A stretch of DNA of 48,245 bases from an uncultured Erysipelotrichaceae bacterium (GCA_902793635.1 CADBEA010000016.1:1-48245); one strand, 5' to 3'. Shown: positions 1 to 11,888, counted from the first letter of the stretch. A program made the numbers and translations. Notes: a model not told the origin generated them from the sequence alone.

Positions 1-109
1 AATCAGCATATTCCTTACCTCTTTGCGTTTAGATTAGTCTTTTTCCCGAAAATCGCTGTACACTGCCAGGTACATCAACTAATTCTTTGAAAAGAGCGTG
101 CCAAATAAA

Positions 110-138
110 AAGAAAGGCTGAATGACTCAGCCCTTCTT
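110..138 (-). terminator. Terminator of the GH1 gene
   Basis: On the minus strand a 12-bp stem with one G-U pair and a 5-base loop lies just past the GH1 stop codon and is followed by a T-rich stretch (TTTTTAT). The rest of positions 1-109 shows no gene that I can support. Confidence 0.75.
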
Positions 139-146
139 ACTGATTC

Positions 147-2350
<2,204 letters not shown>

Positions 2351-2358
<8 letters not shown>

Positions 2359-3205
2359 CTTTCTGTGCCTCCTCTATGCGGGCTCTCAGGAAAGCGCTGG
2401 CTTCCTTGATGACCTTGATATGATCCTGTCCTTCCTGATACCAGAATTCACCGGTGAACATGCGCACGCCCATATCCAGTGCCTTTCTGATGCAGCGGAC
2501 ATATTCCGTATGCCCGCCGGTGCCGTAATTCATATCACGGTAAATGCCGGGCAGGGTTTCTTTCAGATGCACGGCAAAGGTATGTCCTCTGCCCTTTTCC
2601 ATATCTTCCACGACATCCAGTCCATACAGGACAGCCGCGTTTTTCAGATTGCCGATATCCGGATAGACACCAAGGTACGGCGAATCCACTTCTCTGACGT
2701 ATGCCATGGCTTTTTCAACGGTATCCATGAAAGGTGTTTCCATCGTTTCAAAGGCCAGGATGACACCTTTGGCCGCCGCATAGTCCGCTGCCTTCTTCAG
2801 GTTTTCCAGAAACAGCGTGCGGGTCTCTTCGTCGCCTTCTTCATAGTAGACGTCATAGCCGGCCAGCTGGATCACAGCAATACCAACATTGACACAGAAG
2901 TCGACAGCCCGGTACATGATCTCCATGCTTCTTTTACGGACGGCGGGATCCTTTGAACCCATCGGGTATTTGCGGTGTCCGCTCAGACACATGGTGCGGA
3001 TCGGCGTGCCGCTTTTTCTTGCCAGCTCGCCAAGACTGCACTGTTCCTGCGGTGTCATATTCAGGCGTGACAGGCGGGCATCCGTTTCATCAATGCTGAT
3101 CTCGAAGCGGTCGAAACCGCATTCCCTTGTGATCATGAACATCTCTTCAAACGTATAGCCGGTCGGAATCGCCTTTTCATAAAGGGCAAGCGTATAGTTC
3201 ATCAT
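2351..3205 (-). CDS. ulaE: L-ribulose/L-xylulose-5-phosphate 3-epimerase
   Basis: TIM-barrel AP-endonuclease-2-like sugar-phosphate epimerase of 284 residues. By family it converts L-xylulose-5-phosphate to L-ribulose-5-phosphate. The expected metal ligands are recognisable in order: Glu in LAFETME, Asp in YPDIGN, His in AVHLKET and Glu in FTGEFWYQ. The N-terminal region ([18 protein letters not shown]) is characteristic of UlaE/SgbU. The start overlaps the stop of the upstream propeller gene (ATGA), and a second ATG follows immediately at 3202. The downstream ulaF gene overlaps its end, so the two epimerases are made together. Confidence 0.9.
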
Positions 3206-4251
3206 TCATCCTCCTGCAGGGTATAGACAGCGATCTCATCCGTCTCACGGTTGACGGCCAGCAGTCTGTTTTCACCATTGACGGTATAGAACATGCAGTT
3301 GGCCGGTCCGCTGCCCTGATCGAGCACAGACACCTGATATTCACCGTTTTCAAAACAGATCATGACCAGTTCCCTGTCTTCCTGACGGTTGCCGGTAAAC
3401 GCACACCATCTGCCGTTGACGTAAGCTCCGTCAATGGCATGAATGAACGGCATCTTCTTCTCTCTTTCCCATACTTTGACAAAGGCTCCGTCCTGCCGTT
3501 TGTAAACGCTGACGGTATCACCGTGGAACGGTGAAAGAACGAGAAGTTCTCTTTCGCCGTCGCCGTCAAAGTCCAGATACAGCATATCGCTGGCCGGTAC
3601 TTTCAGCAGGCATTCACAGTTCCATTCACCGCCCTTTTCAACCGGCGGATCAACTTTGAAAACACCGTTCTCCGTGCCGACGACTGCGAAGGTGCTGCCG
3701 TCTGCTTCGCTATGGACCGCGAAACCGTGGTTCTTGTACAGACCGCTCTGCAGCGGGAAGAGTTCCAGCTGATGGTCAGCGTCATAGCCGTGCAGATCTT
3801 CCGGCAGTTCGGCCACCCAGATACGGCCCGGACATGTCCAGTCATTCTTGAAGGCATGGGCTGATTTCAATGTGCAGGCAACCAGATAGTTGCTGTTGTT
3901 TCTTTTGACAATGCCGAAGCGATGGACAAAAGGCAGATCACAGAGGACATGGCACTGCCATTGGTTTCCTTCCTTCTCATACCACACGATCTTCGCTTCA
4001 GCCGAATCATTCGGTGAATAGAATTTCTGAGTTGCCAGCAGAATACGGTCGGAATACGGATATGGCAGCAGTGTCATGACACCGCCCGGTCCTTCCCATA
4101 ACGTATCTGTCTTTTCCCCGTCGAGGGTAAAGGCATAGCAGGGATCCTGTTTTTCCGCCGCGACGACGAGATGCGGTGTCCCGTCATATGTAAACTGGCA
4201 GACAGCATAGCATTTATTCAGACTGCCGATCACTTTCTTTTCCGCTCTCAT
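3202..4251 (-). CDS. Beta-propeller-like protein of unknown function in the Ula-like operon
   Basis: A 349-residue protein that I do not recognise as a named family. It has no signal peptide or membrane segment, so it is probably cytoplasmic. It consists of repeated short beta-strand-rich units, for example HLVVAAEK, YLVACTLK, STFAVVGTENG and RELLVLSP, with an FDGDGERE segment resembling calcium-binding FG-GAP/VCBS loops. This suggests a 6-7 blade propeller. It overlaps both neighbours by ATGA junctions (FGGY kinase upstream, UlaE downstream), so it is translated in lockstep with sugar-phosphate enzymes. Possible roles are a lactonase, a mutarotase-like enzyme or a sugar-binding accessory factor; none can be settled from sequence alone. 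Confidence 0.75.
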   Translation of the reverse strand: MRAEKKVIGSLNKCYAVCQFTYDGTPHLVVAAEKQDPCYAFTLDGEKTDTLWEGPGGVMTLLPYPYSDRILLATQKFYSPNDSAEAKIVWYEKEGNQWQCHVLCDLPFVHRFGIVKRNNSNYLVACTLKSAHAFKNDWTCPGRIWVAELPEDLHGYDADHQLELFPLQSGLYKNHGFAVHSEADGSTFAVVGTENGVFKVDPPVEKGGEWNCECLLKVPASDMLYLDFDGDGERELLVLSPFHGDTVSVYKRQDGAFVKVWEREKKMPFIHAIDGAYVNGRWCAFTGNRQEDRELVMICFENGEYQVSVLDQGSGPANCMFYTVNGENRLLAVNRETDEIAVYTLQEDE

Positions 4252-5720
4252 GATCTGTTTCCTTTCCTGACGCTTTCATACAGCGCCAACATCTGTTGTC
4301 TCTTATCTTCGTACTGACGGCTCTTATCCGGATCGGGCCGGTATTCCGTCAGCTTTTCACCTGCCGCCAGTGTCCGGCGGGCTTCCTGTACGGAAGGAAA
4401 CTCACCAAGGCCGGCCAGAGCCACGCTCAGGCAGCCAAGTCCGGTCGCTTCCGGATCTTCCGTGCAGAAGACAGAACGGCCGTAAACATCCGCCTGCAGC
4501 TGATTCAGAGCCGGGCTGGCGGTCATGCCGCCGCCGCAGAAGATCCGGCGGATCTCCACTTCTCTGGCAAAATCATTCAGATGGCCGGCAATCTCCATGA
4601 AGATGCTTTCCATCGTACTTTTGAATAATTCACTGCGGCGGGTCGCAGTCGAAATATTGGCAAATACGGCCCGGGCTTTGGGATCCCAGTCAGGCGCTCC
4701 CCGGCCGCTGAAGAACGGCACGACGATACAGCTGCTGACAAAGTTTTCTTTGTGCAGTTCTTCTTCCAGCTTCTGATAGTCGATTTTTTCCATGCCGTAC
4801 AGTTCTCTGGCACACCATTCCAGTGCCGCGCCGCAGCTGAGCACATTGGCTTCCATGATAAAACTTCCCGGCACAGCCGCCCGGTTCCAGATCATTCTGT
4901 CCGGCAGCGTCGGCGGCAGTCTGTCGCAGGCAGCCGCGATAAAACCGCCGGTTCCCATTGTGATGGAAAGATCCCCTTCCGTCAGAATGCCATGACCGAC
5001 AGCGGCACATTGCTGATCACCGCCGCAATGAAGAACAGGAATGCCTTCCGGCAGGCCGCTCAAGGCGGCATACGCAGCTGTGATATAACCAGCCGTATCA
5101 CCCGGTTCCTTCAGTTCACACAGCTTTTTTTCTTCCACTTCATACAATGACAGAAGTTCCGGATGCCAGCACCCGCGGCGCAGATCCATCAGGCCGGTAC
5201 GGCTCGCATAGGTCATATCCGATACATATTCACCGGTCATCAGAAAACATACGTATTCCGGAATGTTCAGAAACTTATGGACCCGCCGGTAGATTTCCGG
5301 CTGATTTCTTCTGACCCACGTCATTTTACTGCCGGAAAACACTGTACTGACTTCCGCACCGGTCAGCTGGAACAGACGGGCGTTGTAAACAGACAGTTCA
5401 TTGCAGATGGAACGGTTGCGGGTATCCTGCCACATGATGGTGGGCAGCAGCGGATGACCGCTGACATCCACCGGTATGATGCTAGAGCGCTGGGATGTAA
5501 TGGCCACCGCTTCGATATGATCAGATGGATAATCCCGCAGCAGTTCATGGATGATGGCGAGCGTGTTGTCAGCAAATTCCTGCGGATCCTCTTCAATGAG
5601 GCTGTCGCCGAGAAAAACAAGATGATTTTCCCGGCGGCTTAAGGCGATCTTATTTCCGTTTTTTTCGTAAAGGATACCGCGCATACTGGTGGTGCCGATA
5701 TCCAGAACAAGAATACTCAC
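4248..5720 (-). CDS. FGGY-family carbohydrate kinase
   Basis: A 490-residue ATP-dependent sugar kinase of the FGGY family (xylulokinase, gluconokinase, L-xylulose kinase group). The N-terminal phosphate loop LDIGTTSMRG, the MWQDTRN segment and the C-terminal CGGGMTASPALNQ adenosine-binding motif are intact, and both actin-fold domains appear complete. The start codon is GTG, preceded by GAGGAG, 15 bases after the ulaG stop. In this context the likely substrate is L-xylulose, 3-keto-L-gulonate or a related acid or ketose, by analogy with E. coli LyxK. That substrate is inferred from the neighbours, not seen in the sequence. Confidence 0.88.
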   Translation of the reverse strand: MSILVLDIGTTSMRGILYEKNGNKIALSRRENHLVFLGDSLIEEDPQEFADNTLAIIHELLRDYPSDHIEAVAITSQRSSIIPVDVSGHPLLPTIMWQDTRNRSICNELSVYNARLFQLTGAEVSTVFSGSKMTWVRRNQPEIYRRVHKFLNIPEYVCFLMTGEYVSDMTYASRTGLMDLRRGCWHPELLSLYEVEEKKLCELKEPGDTAGYITAAYAALSGLPEGIPVLHCGGDQQCAAVGHGILTEGDLSITMGTGGFIAAACDRLPPTLPDRMIWNRAAVPGSFIMEANVLSCGAALEWCARELYGMEKIDYQKLEEELHKENFVSSCIVVPFFSGRGAPDWDPKARAVFANISTATRRSELFKSTMESIFMEIAGHLNDFAREVEIRRIFCGGGMTASPALNQLQADVYGRSVFCTEDPEATGLGCLSVALAGLGEFPSVQEARRTLAAGEKLTEYRPDPDKSRQYEDKRQQMLALYESVRKGNRS

Positions 5721-5735
5721 ACACTCCTCTTTTCT

Positions 5736-6839
5736 TTACAGAACGGAGCGGAACGGAACGTTGGCTTCATAATCGAAGCAGTCATCGAATCCGCGGTCGT
5801 GATGATATGCTCTTCTGTCCTTGTCCTGCGGATAGATATAGCGGCCGCCGACTTCCCAGAAGAACGGATGGAATCCGTAGTCGAGTCTGTCCTTGCGCAT
5901 GTCGTACAGCACTTTGATTTCATTGACATCAGCCATGAAATTCGTCCAGACATCATAGTGAATCGGAATGACAACCTTGCAGCGGAGGGCTTCCGCCATA
6001 CGCAGGATATCGGTCGCTTCCATCTTGTCCTGGATGCCGACCGGATTCAGTCCGAATGAACCGAAGGCGACATCGATGTCATAGTCTTTGCCATGCTTTG
6101 CGAAGTAGATGGAATAATGCGAGTCACCGCTGTGATAGATGTTGCCGCCCGGTGTCTTGATCAGATAGTTGACGGCTTTTTCGTCCATATCGGTCGGGCA
6201 CTTGCCGTACAGATCTTCGCGGTCAGGTCCCTGGGAATCCGTCGTCACGATGCAGGTACGGTCAAAGGAATCCAGTGCGACAATTTCAAGATCCTTGATC
6301 CTGATGACATCACCCGGCTTGACGGTAATGCATCTGTCGGCCGGAACACCCCAGCTCAGCCAGTAGTCAACGGACTTTTTCGGACCGATGAACGGCACCG
6401 GAATTTCCTCACCGGCTTCGTTGGTCGTCGTCATACCGGACTGGATGACATGGGCAGCGAATTCAGCGCTCATATGATCCTGATGATAATGGGTGGCAAG
6501 TACGGCATCGACGTGCTTTACCGCAAACGGATCGATGACGAAAGGCACAGCTCTTAAGTTTGGCTGCATCTTTCTGACACCGGCCATATTGGCCATCTGA
6601 TGACCGACTTTGATCTTGCCGTCACCATGCGTGCGCTTGCCGTTGCCAGCCCACAGGTCAATCGTGACATTGGCGCCGCCCGGTGTCTTGAACCAGATAC
6701 CGGTGCAGCCAAGCCACCACATACCGACCTGACCTTCGGGAATCTCAGTGTTTTCAATTTCTTCGTTCAGCCATGTTCCCCACTCCGGGAAGGTGCTCTT
6801 GATCCAGCTTTCCCTGGTGATTTCTGTAACTTTACTCAT
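5736..6839 (-). CDS. ulaG: UlaG-type L-ascorbate-6-phosphate lactonase
   Basis: Metallo-beta-lactamase-fold hydrolase of 367 residues, full length for UlaG, which opens the lactone ring of L-ascorbate-6-phosphate to 3-keto-L-gulonate-6-phosphate in the cytoplasm. The metal-binding THYHQDH motif, the later YHSGDSH and the IPIHYDVW segment are present. It is the first gene of the operon, with GGAG 7 bases before ATG and an extended -10 box upstream. In E. coli UlaG works with a PTS that makes the phosphorylated lactone; no such PTS is visible here, so the true substrate may differ. Confidence 0.92.
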   Translation of the reverse strand: MSKVTEITRESWIKSTFPEWGTWLNEEIENTEIPEGQVGMWWLGCTGIWFKTPGGANVTIDLWAGNGKRTHGDGKIKVGHQMANMAGVRKMQPNLRAVPFVIDPFAVKHVDAVLATHYHQDHMSAEFAAHVIQSGMTTTNEAGEEIPVPFIGPKKSVDYWLSWGVPADRCITVKPGDVIRIKDLEIVALDSFDRTCIVTTDSQGPDREDLYGKCPTDMDEKAVNYLIKTPGGNIYHSGDSHYSIYFAKHGKDYDIDVAFGSFGLNPVGIQDKMEATDILRMAEALRCKVVIPIHYDVWTNFMADVNEIKVLYDMRKDRLDYGFHPFFWEVGGRYIYPQDKDRRAYHHDRGFDDCFDYEANVPFRSVL

Positions 6840-6867
6840 GATAAATGATCTCCAATCTGTTCATTTC

Positions 6868-6929
6868 TTCTGCTTTTATTCTAGCAGATAAGATGCCTCT
6901 TTTCTGCTTAGTAAGGACAGCTTCTGCTT
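6868..6929 (-). promoter_or_regulatory. Three direct AAGCAGAA repeats at the ulaG promoter
   Basis: The octamer AAGCAGAA (minus strand) occurs at 6868-6875, 6902-6909 and 6922-6929, around the predicted ulaG -10 box. Such spaced direct repeats could be a regulator binding array, but the region is T/C-rich on the plus strand and chance is possible. Confidence 0.35.
6878..6886 (-). promoter_or_regulatory. Extended -10 box for the ulaG operon
   Basis: TGCTAGAAT on the minus strand fits an extended -10 element (TGnTATAAT) about 40 bases before the ulaG start. No convincing -35 box is present, as expected for extended -10 promoters or activator-dependent ones. Confidence 0.5.
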
Positions 6930-6980
6930 CTTTTTCAACTTTCCGGCAGTATCCCGATAGGTTCCTTTTCATTTGTGTCT

Positions 6981-6986
6981 TATAAT
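6981..6986 (+). promoter_or_regulatory. -10 box for the peptidase operon
   Basis: A perfect TATAAT lies 24 bases before the peptidase start codon, ahead of an AAGGAG ribosome site at 6994-6999. The -35 region is weak. Confidence 0.5.
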
Positions 6987-7009
6987 GGTGAACAAGGAGA
7001 ATTCTGAAT

Positions 7010-9274
7010 ATGACTGATATGCTCAAACGTTATCAGGCAGCCGAAAAACTGCTGCCCTGGAATGTCAGACATGCCGTGCTGAATGCGGCACCAAAAGCAA
7101 AGAAACTTGATGACTCACATTTTTATTATGGATTGGAAGAACGCAGCGGTGATGAAGTCCATACCATCTTCAAAAAAGTGAATACGGAAGACGGTACGGA
7201 AAGCGATCTTTTTAACGCGAAAGCACTGGCTAAAAAACTCGGCTGCGATGATCTGCCCTTCGAGCGCTGTGAGGTGAAGGACGCGAAGATCATTTTCGTT
7301 CATGATGAATATGAATATACCTATGATCCGCAGACAGACACACTTGTCAAAGGTGACTACCAGCAGGCCCGGGCGGTCAGTGTATCACCGGACCGCAGTA
7401 AAGAGCTGTTTGTCAGGGACAACGACCTCTGGCTGCGTGAATGCGCCACCGGCAAAGAGACAAGACTGAGCTATGACGGTGAAAAGGATTTCGCCTATGC
7501 CAAGTGTGCTGAATACAGCGGCTATATTACCGACCGTGTCAAAGGCGTTCCGGAAGTGCCGGATGTATTATGGTCACCGGACGGCACAAAATTCCTGACC
7601 TATAAGATGGATCAGCGCTGTGTCAAAGATCTGTATATCCTGCAGTCCTATGACGAAGAAACAAGAGAAAGCATCCGTCCCCGTCTGCATACTTACAAAT
7701 GCGCCTTCCCGGAAGACGAAGATCTGCCGCTTGCCCATTACTGCCTCGGTGATGCGGAAAACGGAACCCTGACCATGCTGGACATGGAGCCGCAGCCGGC
7801 CGGCGGTCCCCTCTTCCATGATTACTACAGCGCCGCCAAGTGGCTTGACGACAGCAGCGCCGTCTTCACCACCCATGTCAGCCGCGGCAACAAGACCGCT
7901 TCCTTTGTCATCATTCATAACGACGGCAGTGTGAAAAAAGTGCTCAGTGAATCCAGTGACACGGCTGTTAACATCCGCACCTATGGTAATCTTGACGGCT
8001 TCAATGATTACTGTGCTTCCAATTTCCTAAGCGATGATCAGAAAACGGTCATCTGGCAGAGTGAGCGCGACGATTTCGCCAGACTGTTCCGCTATGATAC
8101 CGATGGAAATCTGCTCAACGTTCTGACGCCGGCTGACTGCTCGGTCGGTGAGCTGATCGGCAAGGATGATGAAAATGAGTTCGTCTATTTCTATGCCAGC
8201 AACTTCAAAGAGACCAGCGATCCGTATTATCAGCTGGTATGCCGCGCCCGTTATGACGGCAGTGATTTCAAAGTGCTCTGCCCGGAAGACGGCATGCACA
8301 GAGCTGTGCTCGTCAATGGCATGATCGTCGATACCTGGAGCCGCGTCGACAAGGCACCGGTCACCAATCTGTACAAAGCCGACGGCACCTTCGTCAGAGA
8401 ACTCGTCAGTGCCGACATCAGCGATCTTCTCGCCCGCGGTTATGTCATACCGGAACGCTTCCACGTTATAGCCTCAGACGGCAAAACGGAACTGTACGGC
8501 ATTCTTGTCAAACCGGCCGGTTTCGATCCGGATCAGTCCTATCCGTTCATTGATTATATTTACGGCGGCATGCAGTGCTACAACGTACCAAAAGCCTTTG
8601 CCTGCTCAGCTGCCATTGAAGGCCGTGAGATCATGGGCGGTCTGGAAGAATTCGCCCAGCTCGGGTTCGCCGGCATCATCCTGGATGGCCTTGGCACACC
8701 CGGCCGCGGCAAGAAACTGCATAATATCAGCTATGAGAATATCCATGGCTGTGCCGGTCTGAAGGACCATGTTTACTGCCTGCCGCAGATCAGGGAACTG
8801 TATCCGTTCCTCGATCTCGAAAGAGCCGGCATGTGGGGAAATTCCGGCGGCGGCTGCGCCACTTCAAGAGCCATGCTGGAATATCCGGACACCTACAAAG
8901 TCGGTGTTTCCTCAGCCGGTAACCATGACCAGAGAATGTACAACAACCAGTGGACCGAAACCTACTACGGACTGTATAACAAAGAAATCTATCTGAAAGG
9001 TGACAATACGGCTCTGGCCAAGAACCTGAAAGGCAAACTGTATATTGTTCACGGTGCCATGGATGACAACGTCGCCATGTCCCAGTCGATCCGTCTGATC
9101 GATGCCATGATCAAGGAAGACAAAGACTTTGATTTCCTGATCCTGCCGCGGACCAATCATAACGTTCCGGCCAATCCGTATTTCATCCGCCGCAAGCTGG
9201 ATTACTTTGTCAGACACCTGCTCAACGAAGAAGTACCGGATTATCGTTTCGAACTGCCTGAGGATCTGAAATGA
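7010..9274 (+). CDS. DPP-IV-like prolyl oligopeptidase family peptidase (S9)
   Basis: A 754-residue serine peptidase of family S9, probably removing dipeptides from peptide N-termini. An N-terminal beta-propeller region (about residues 60-470) precedes an alpha/beta-hydrolase domain (about 490-750). The nucleophile serine is in MWGNSGGG, the catalytic aspartate in GAMDDNV and the histidine in RTNHNVP. No signal peptide is visible, so it should be cytoplasmic and act on imported peptides. AAGGAG precedes the ATG. Its stop overlaps the start of the next gene (ATGA), so the two form an operon. Confidence 0.92.
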   Translation: MTDMLKRYQAAEKLLPWNVRHAVLNAAPKAKKLDDSHFYYGLEERSGDEVHTIFKKVNTEDGTESDLFNAKALAKKLGCDDLPFERCEVKDAKIIFVHDEYEYTYDPQTDTLVKGDYQQARAVSVSPDRSKELFVRDNDLWLRECATGKETRLSYDGEKDFAYAKCAEYSGYITDRVKGVPEVPDVLWSPDGTKFLTYKMDQRCVKDLYILQSYDEETRESIRPRLHTYKCAFPEDEDLPLAHYCLGDAENGTLTMLDMEPQPAGGPLFHDYYSAAKWLDDSSAVFTTHVSRGNKTASFVIIHNDGSVKKVLSESSDTAVNIRTYGNLDGFNDYCASNFLSDDQKTVIWQSERDDFARLFRYDTDGNLLNVLTPADCSVGELIGKDDENEFVYFYASNFKETSDPYYQLVCRARYDGSDFKVLCPEDGMHRAVLVNGMIVDTWSRVDKAPVTNLYKADGTFVRELVSADISDLLARGYVIPERFHVIASDGKTELYGILVKPAGFDPDQSYPFIDYIYGGMQCYNVPKAFACSAAIEGREIMGGLEEFAQLGFAGIILDGLGTPGRGKKLHNISYENIHGCAGLKDHVYCLPQIRELYPFLDLERAGMWGNSGGGCATSRAMLEYPDTYKVGVSSAGNHDQRMYNNQWTETYYGLYNKEIYLKGDNTALAKNLKGKLYIVHGAMDDNVAMSQSIRLIDAMIKEDKDFDFLILPRTNHNVPANPYFIRRKLDYFVRHLLNEEVPDYRFELPEDLK

Positions 9275-10659
9275 TCCTGTCTGAAGAAAAACTGCAGCAG
9301 GCGGAAGACCTGATACGGACTATCATGGAAGAATGTGAAGCCAGCGGCCTGACAGCCTGTATTCTTGATCAGGACGGCCGTACCGTCTATGAAAAGTCCT
9401 TCGGTTTCCGTGACAAGGAAAACCTGCTTCCCATCGACGGTGACACACTGTTCGGTCTGGCTTCCGTGACCAAATCTTTCACCGCTCTGGCCATCATGAA
9501 AATGCAGGAAGACGGCCTTCTGTCTGTCAATGATCCACTGTCATGCTATCTTCCGGAATTTACAAACCATAATACGGAAACCGTGCGGCTTGCCCATCTG
9601 CTTTCTCACAGCGGCGGTTTCTTCCCGCAGGAAAGAATCACTGTCATGCCTGTTGCATCACAGCTTGGTCTTTCGGAAGACAGAGACCATGACCTTGCCC
9701 GCAACGAACAACTGGCAGCGGAAGGCGGCCGGCTGGTGGCTGAACGTCTAAACAGTCTGCAGGAAGGCAATGGCCTGATCGCAGAACCGGGCAGATACTG
9801 CAGTTACTGCAATGACGGCTTCGGTCTGCTTTCGGAAGTGATCCGCCGCTATGGTGATCAGCCTTCCTACGACGAATATGTACGGAAACATATTCTGCAG
9901 CCGCTGCATATGGAAAGAAGCTTCTGTGATTTCATCAGACCCTCAGAAGATGATAACGCAGCCGTTCTTTATCAGAAGAAGGACGGTGTCATGACGCACC
10001 ACCGTGACTATCATGATGATGCCTTCGTACTGAACGGCGGCGGCGCCATGAAATCCAGCCTGAACGATCTGAAGAAATACCTGACGATGTATCTGCATCA
10101 TGGTGAAGGTGTTTGCACGAAGGAAAGCATTGCGGAAATGCTGAAAGAACGTATACCGTTCGGCATTGACGGATATTACGGATACGGTCTCTACACGCAG
10201 AAGATCGGTCCCTTTGGGATCTTCCAGCACGGCGGCAGTCTGCCGGGCGTATCTTCCAACATCCTGTTTTCCTACGATGCCGCCTGTGCCATCATCGTCC
10301 TGTGCAATACTTCCGATGTCCCGGTCAGCCGGATCAGCGACGCTCTCTTTATGGCTTATACGGATCTGTCAGAAGATATCCATAAACCATATCCGGAAGC
10401 TGCCTGGTCAGCTGAACTGTGTACGAACATCCAGGGAGAGTATCAGTCCGGCGAAGGAACCTCCTTTGCCATCCGGGAAGAAAACGGCAGTCTGATACTG
10501 AAAAGTGAAGATTCGGAAAGAACCATTCAGCCGATATCAGACAGTCTGGCCATTGTCAGAGGAAAATGGTCCGATACCGTCCTCGAACCGATCACAAACG
10601 AAAAACGCGGCCTGTTTGCCGTAAGATACGGAAGCCGCGTCATTCCTAAAATATTATGA
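9271..10659 (+). CDS. Beta-lactamase-fold serine hydrolase (S12 / class C family)
   Basis: A 462-residue serine hydrolase of the class C beta-lactamase/D-alanyl-D-alanine peptidase/esterase superfamily. The SxxK motif is in SVTKSF, the YxN equivalent in YCNDG, and the late HGGS segment matches the KTG-like position. A C-terminal beta-rich extension (about residues 370-462) is typical of this family. No signal peptide is visible, arguing for a cytoplasmic esterase or aminopeptidase role rather than antibiotic resistance. Coupling to the DPP-IV-like gene suggests a joint role in peptide or D-amino-acid peptide breakdown, which is inference. Confidence 0.88.
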   Translation: MILSEEKLQQAEDLIRTIMEECEASGLTACILDQDGRTVYEKSFGFRDKENLLPIDGDTLFGLASVTKSFTALAIMKMQEDGLLSVNDPLSCYLPEFTNHNTETVRLAHLLSHSGGFFPQERITVMPVASQLGLSEDRDHDLARNEQLAAEGGRLVAERLNSLQEGNGLIAEPGRYCSYCNDGFGLLSEVIRRYGDQPSYDEYVRKHILQPLHMERSFCDFIRPSEDDNAAVLYQKKDGVMTHHRDYHDDAFVLNGGGAMKSSLNDLKKYLTMYLHHGEGVCTKESIAEMLKERIPFGIDGYYGYGLYTQKIGPFGIFQHGGSLPGVSSNILFSYDAACAIIVLCNTSDVPVSRISDALFMAYTDLSEDIHKPYPEAAWSAELCTNIQGEYQSGEGTSFAIREENGSLILKSEDSERTIQPISDSLAIVRGKWSDTVLEPITNEKRGLFAVRYGSRVIPKIL

Positions 10660-10660
10660 T

Positions 10661-10680
10661 AAGGGAACTCAGTTTCCCTT
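10661..10680 (+). terminator. Terminator of the peptidase operon
   Basis: AAGGGAA, 6-base loop, TTCCCTT, followed by TTCTCTTTTC on the plus strand. It also overlaps the end of the convergent downstream gene. Confidence 0.7.
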
Positions 10681-11784
10681 TTCTCTTTTCATCAGCATCT
10701 CTGCCAGAGCTGCATTCTTATATGCCTTTTCGCCGGTGATCTCACGCAGGACCTGGATTTCCGGCGGGAAGGTGATCTTCTGATCATCCTGGCTCAGTTC
10801 GATTTCCAAAATTGCCCGGTCTTTCCAGAACGGATAGACGTCGATTTCGAAATACTGCTGTTCATAGATCAGGCAGTATCTTGTCTTGTGGATCGGCATA
10901 CGGGTTTCATCAGCCGTGGACATCAGGCGCAGGTATTCATTCTCATTGATGCGCTGTTCGGTTTCGATCCGCTTCAGACCGTCTTCACCGATCGGCTTCT
11001 TGGTTGTCACATAGCAGATATAATGACCGTTTTCACCGCGCTGGCGAATCCGTCTTTCTTCCCCTTCCGGTGCTTTCAGATAGGTCTGGATAATATCGAT
11101 CTTATGGCAGAAAGGATTGTTCTCCAGCCAGTGAATATCCGGATATCTGATCAGGAATTTCTTTTCCGTTTCGATCGGATTTTCAATACCCAGGAAAGCT
11201 ATCATCTCATTCATCAGCCGTTTCAGTTTCTCGTCAAACGAAGTGCTGTTGTCAATGATGCGCAGATGCGGATGGCCGCTCCAGGCAGCAATCAGTTTGT
11301 CATCCATCGCGCAGGCTTCCTCGATGGTTTCCGTCCGGGCTGCGTTGTTGTCGGTCGTATAGAATTCCTTCGCTCCCTTGGCGGCTGTCACGAGATGGAA
11401 TACCGCGTCATAGGAATCACGCAGGCTGACGACATTGCCGTTGACGGAAGCGACCGCCTCGGCGAATTCCTCATCATTCATATATGCCCTATTGTCCATG
11501 AAGCCCCGGTCACAGATCAGCAGGACCTTTTCGGTGTTCATTGTCCGGGCTGCCTGTTCAAAGACGGCTTCCTTGTCCAGCTGCAGACGGACCTGGCATT
11601 TCTGATAATCCAGATTACTGCCGCATGTCCATGGTGCGACACCGCCGGTGATCAGTTCGGTGGCCGTTTCCGGAATAAACAGAACTGTGTAGCCCATTCT
11701 TGTGAAATGGTGCTGGATCCAGCTCATCGCTGTGGTTTTTCCGGCACACGGTCCGCCGGTTATGACGATTTTGGTAATTTCCAT
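10669..11784 (-). CDS. P-loop NTPase fused to a CYTH domain (Ttd14-like)
   Basis: A 371-residue two-domain protein. Residues 1-185 carry an AAA_28/NadR-like P-loop domain with Walker A GGPCAGKTT and a Walker-B-like LLICDRGFMD. Residues about 198-368 form a CYTH-type triphosphate tunnel domain opened by the ExExK-like IETEKKF. The architecture matches the Ttd14 (TRPL translocation defect 14) family, eukaryotic members of which bind GTP and phosphoinositides. In bacteria the role is unknown; a nucleotide kinase acting on a triphosphate or phospho-ligand is plausible. AGGAG lies 9 bases before ATG. It stands alone, convergent with the peptidase operon. Confidence 0.82.
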   Translation of the reverse strand: MEITKIVITGGPCAGKTTAMSWIQHHFTRMGYTVLFIPETATELITGGVAPWTCGSNLDYQKCQVRLQLDKEAVFEQAARTMNTEKVLLICDRGFMDNRAYMNDEEFAEAVASVNGNVVSLRDSYDAVFHLVTAAKGAKEFYTTDNNAARTETIEEACAMDDKLIAAWSGHPHLRIIDNSTSFDEKLKRLMNEMIAFLGIENPIETEKKFLIRYPDIHWLENNPFCHKIDIIQTYLKAPEGEERRIRQRGENGHYICYVTTKKPIGEDGLKRIETEQRINENEYLRLMSTADETRMPIHKTRYCLIYEQQYFEIDVYPFWKDRAILEIELSQDDQKITFPPEIQVLREITGEKAYKNAALAEMLMKREKGN

Positions 11785-11888
11785 GATTCAGTACTCCTGC
11801 CGTTTCTGCAGATTCATTATAATATACAAATCGCCGGACAGCGCCTGCTTTCGCTGTAAACAGCCGTCCGCAGAGTATATCATCCTGT

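Noticed and set aside
9271-10659. Considered an antibiotic-resistance class C beta-lactamase.
   Set aside because: No signal peptide, a long C-terminal extension and coupling to a peptidase suggest an esterase or peptidase of the same fold.
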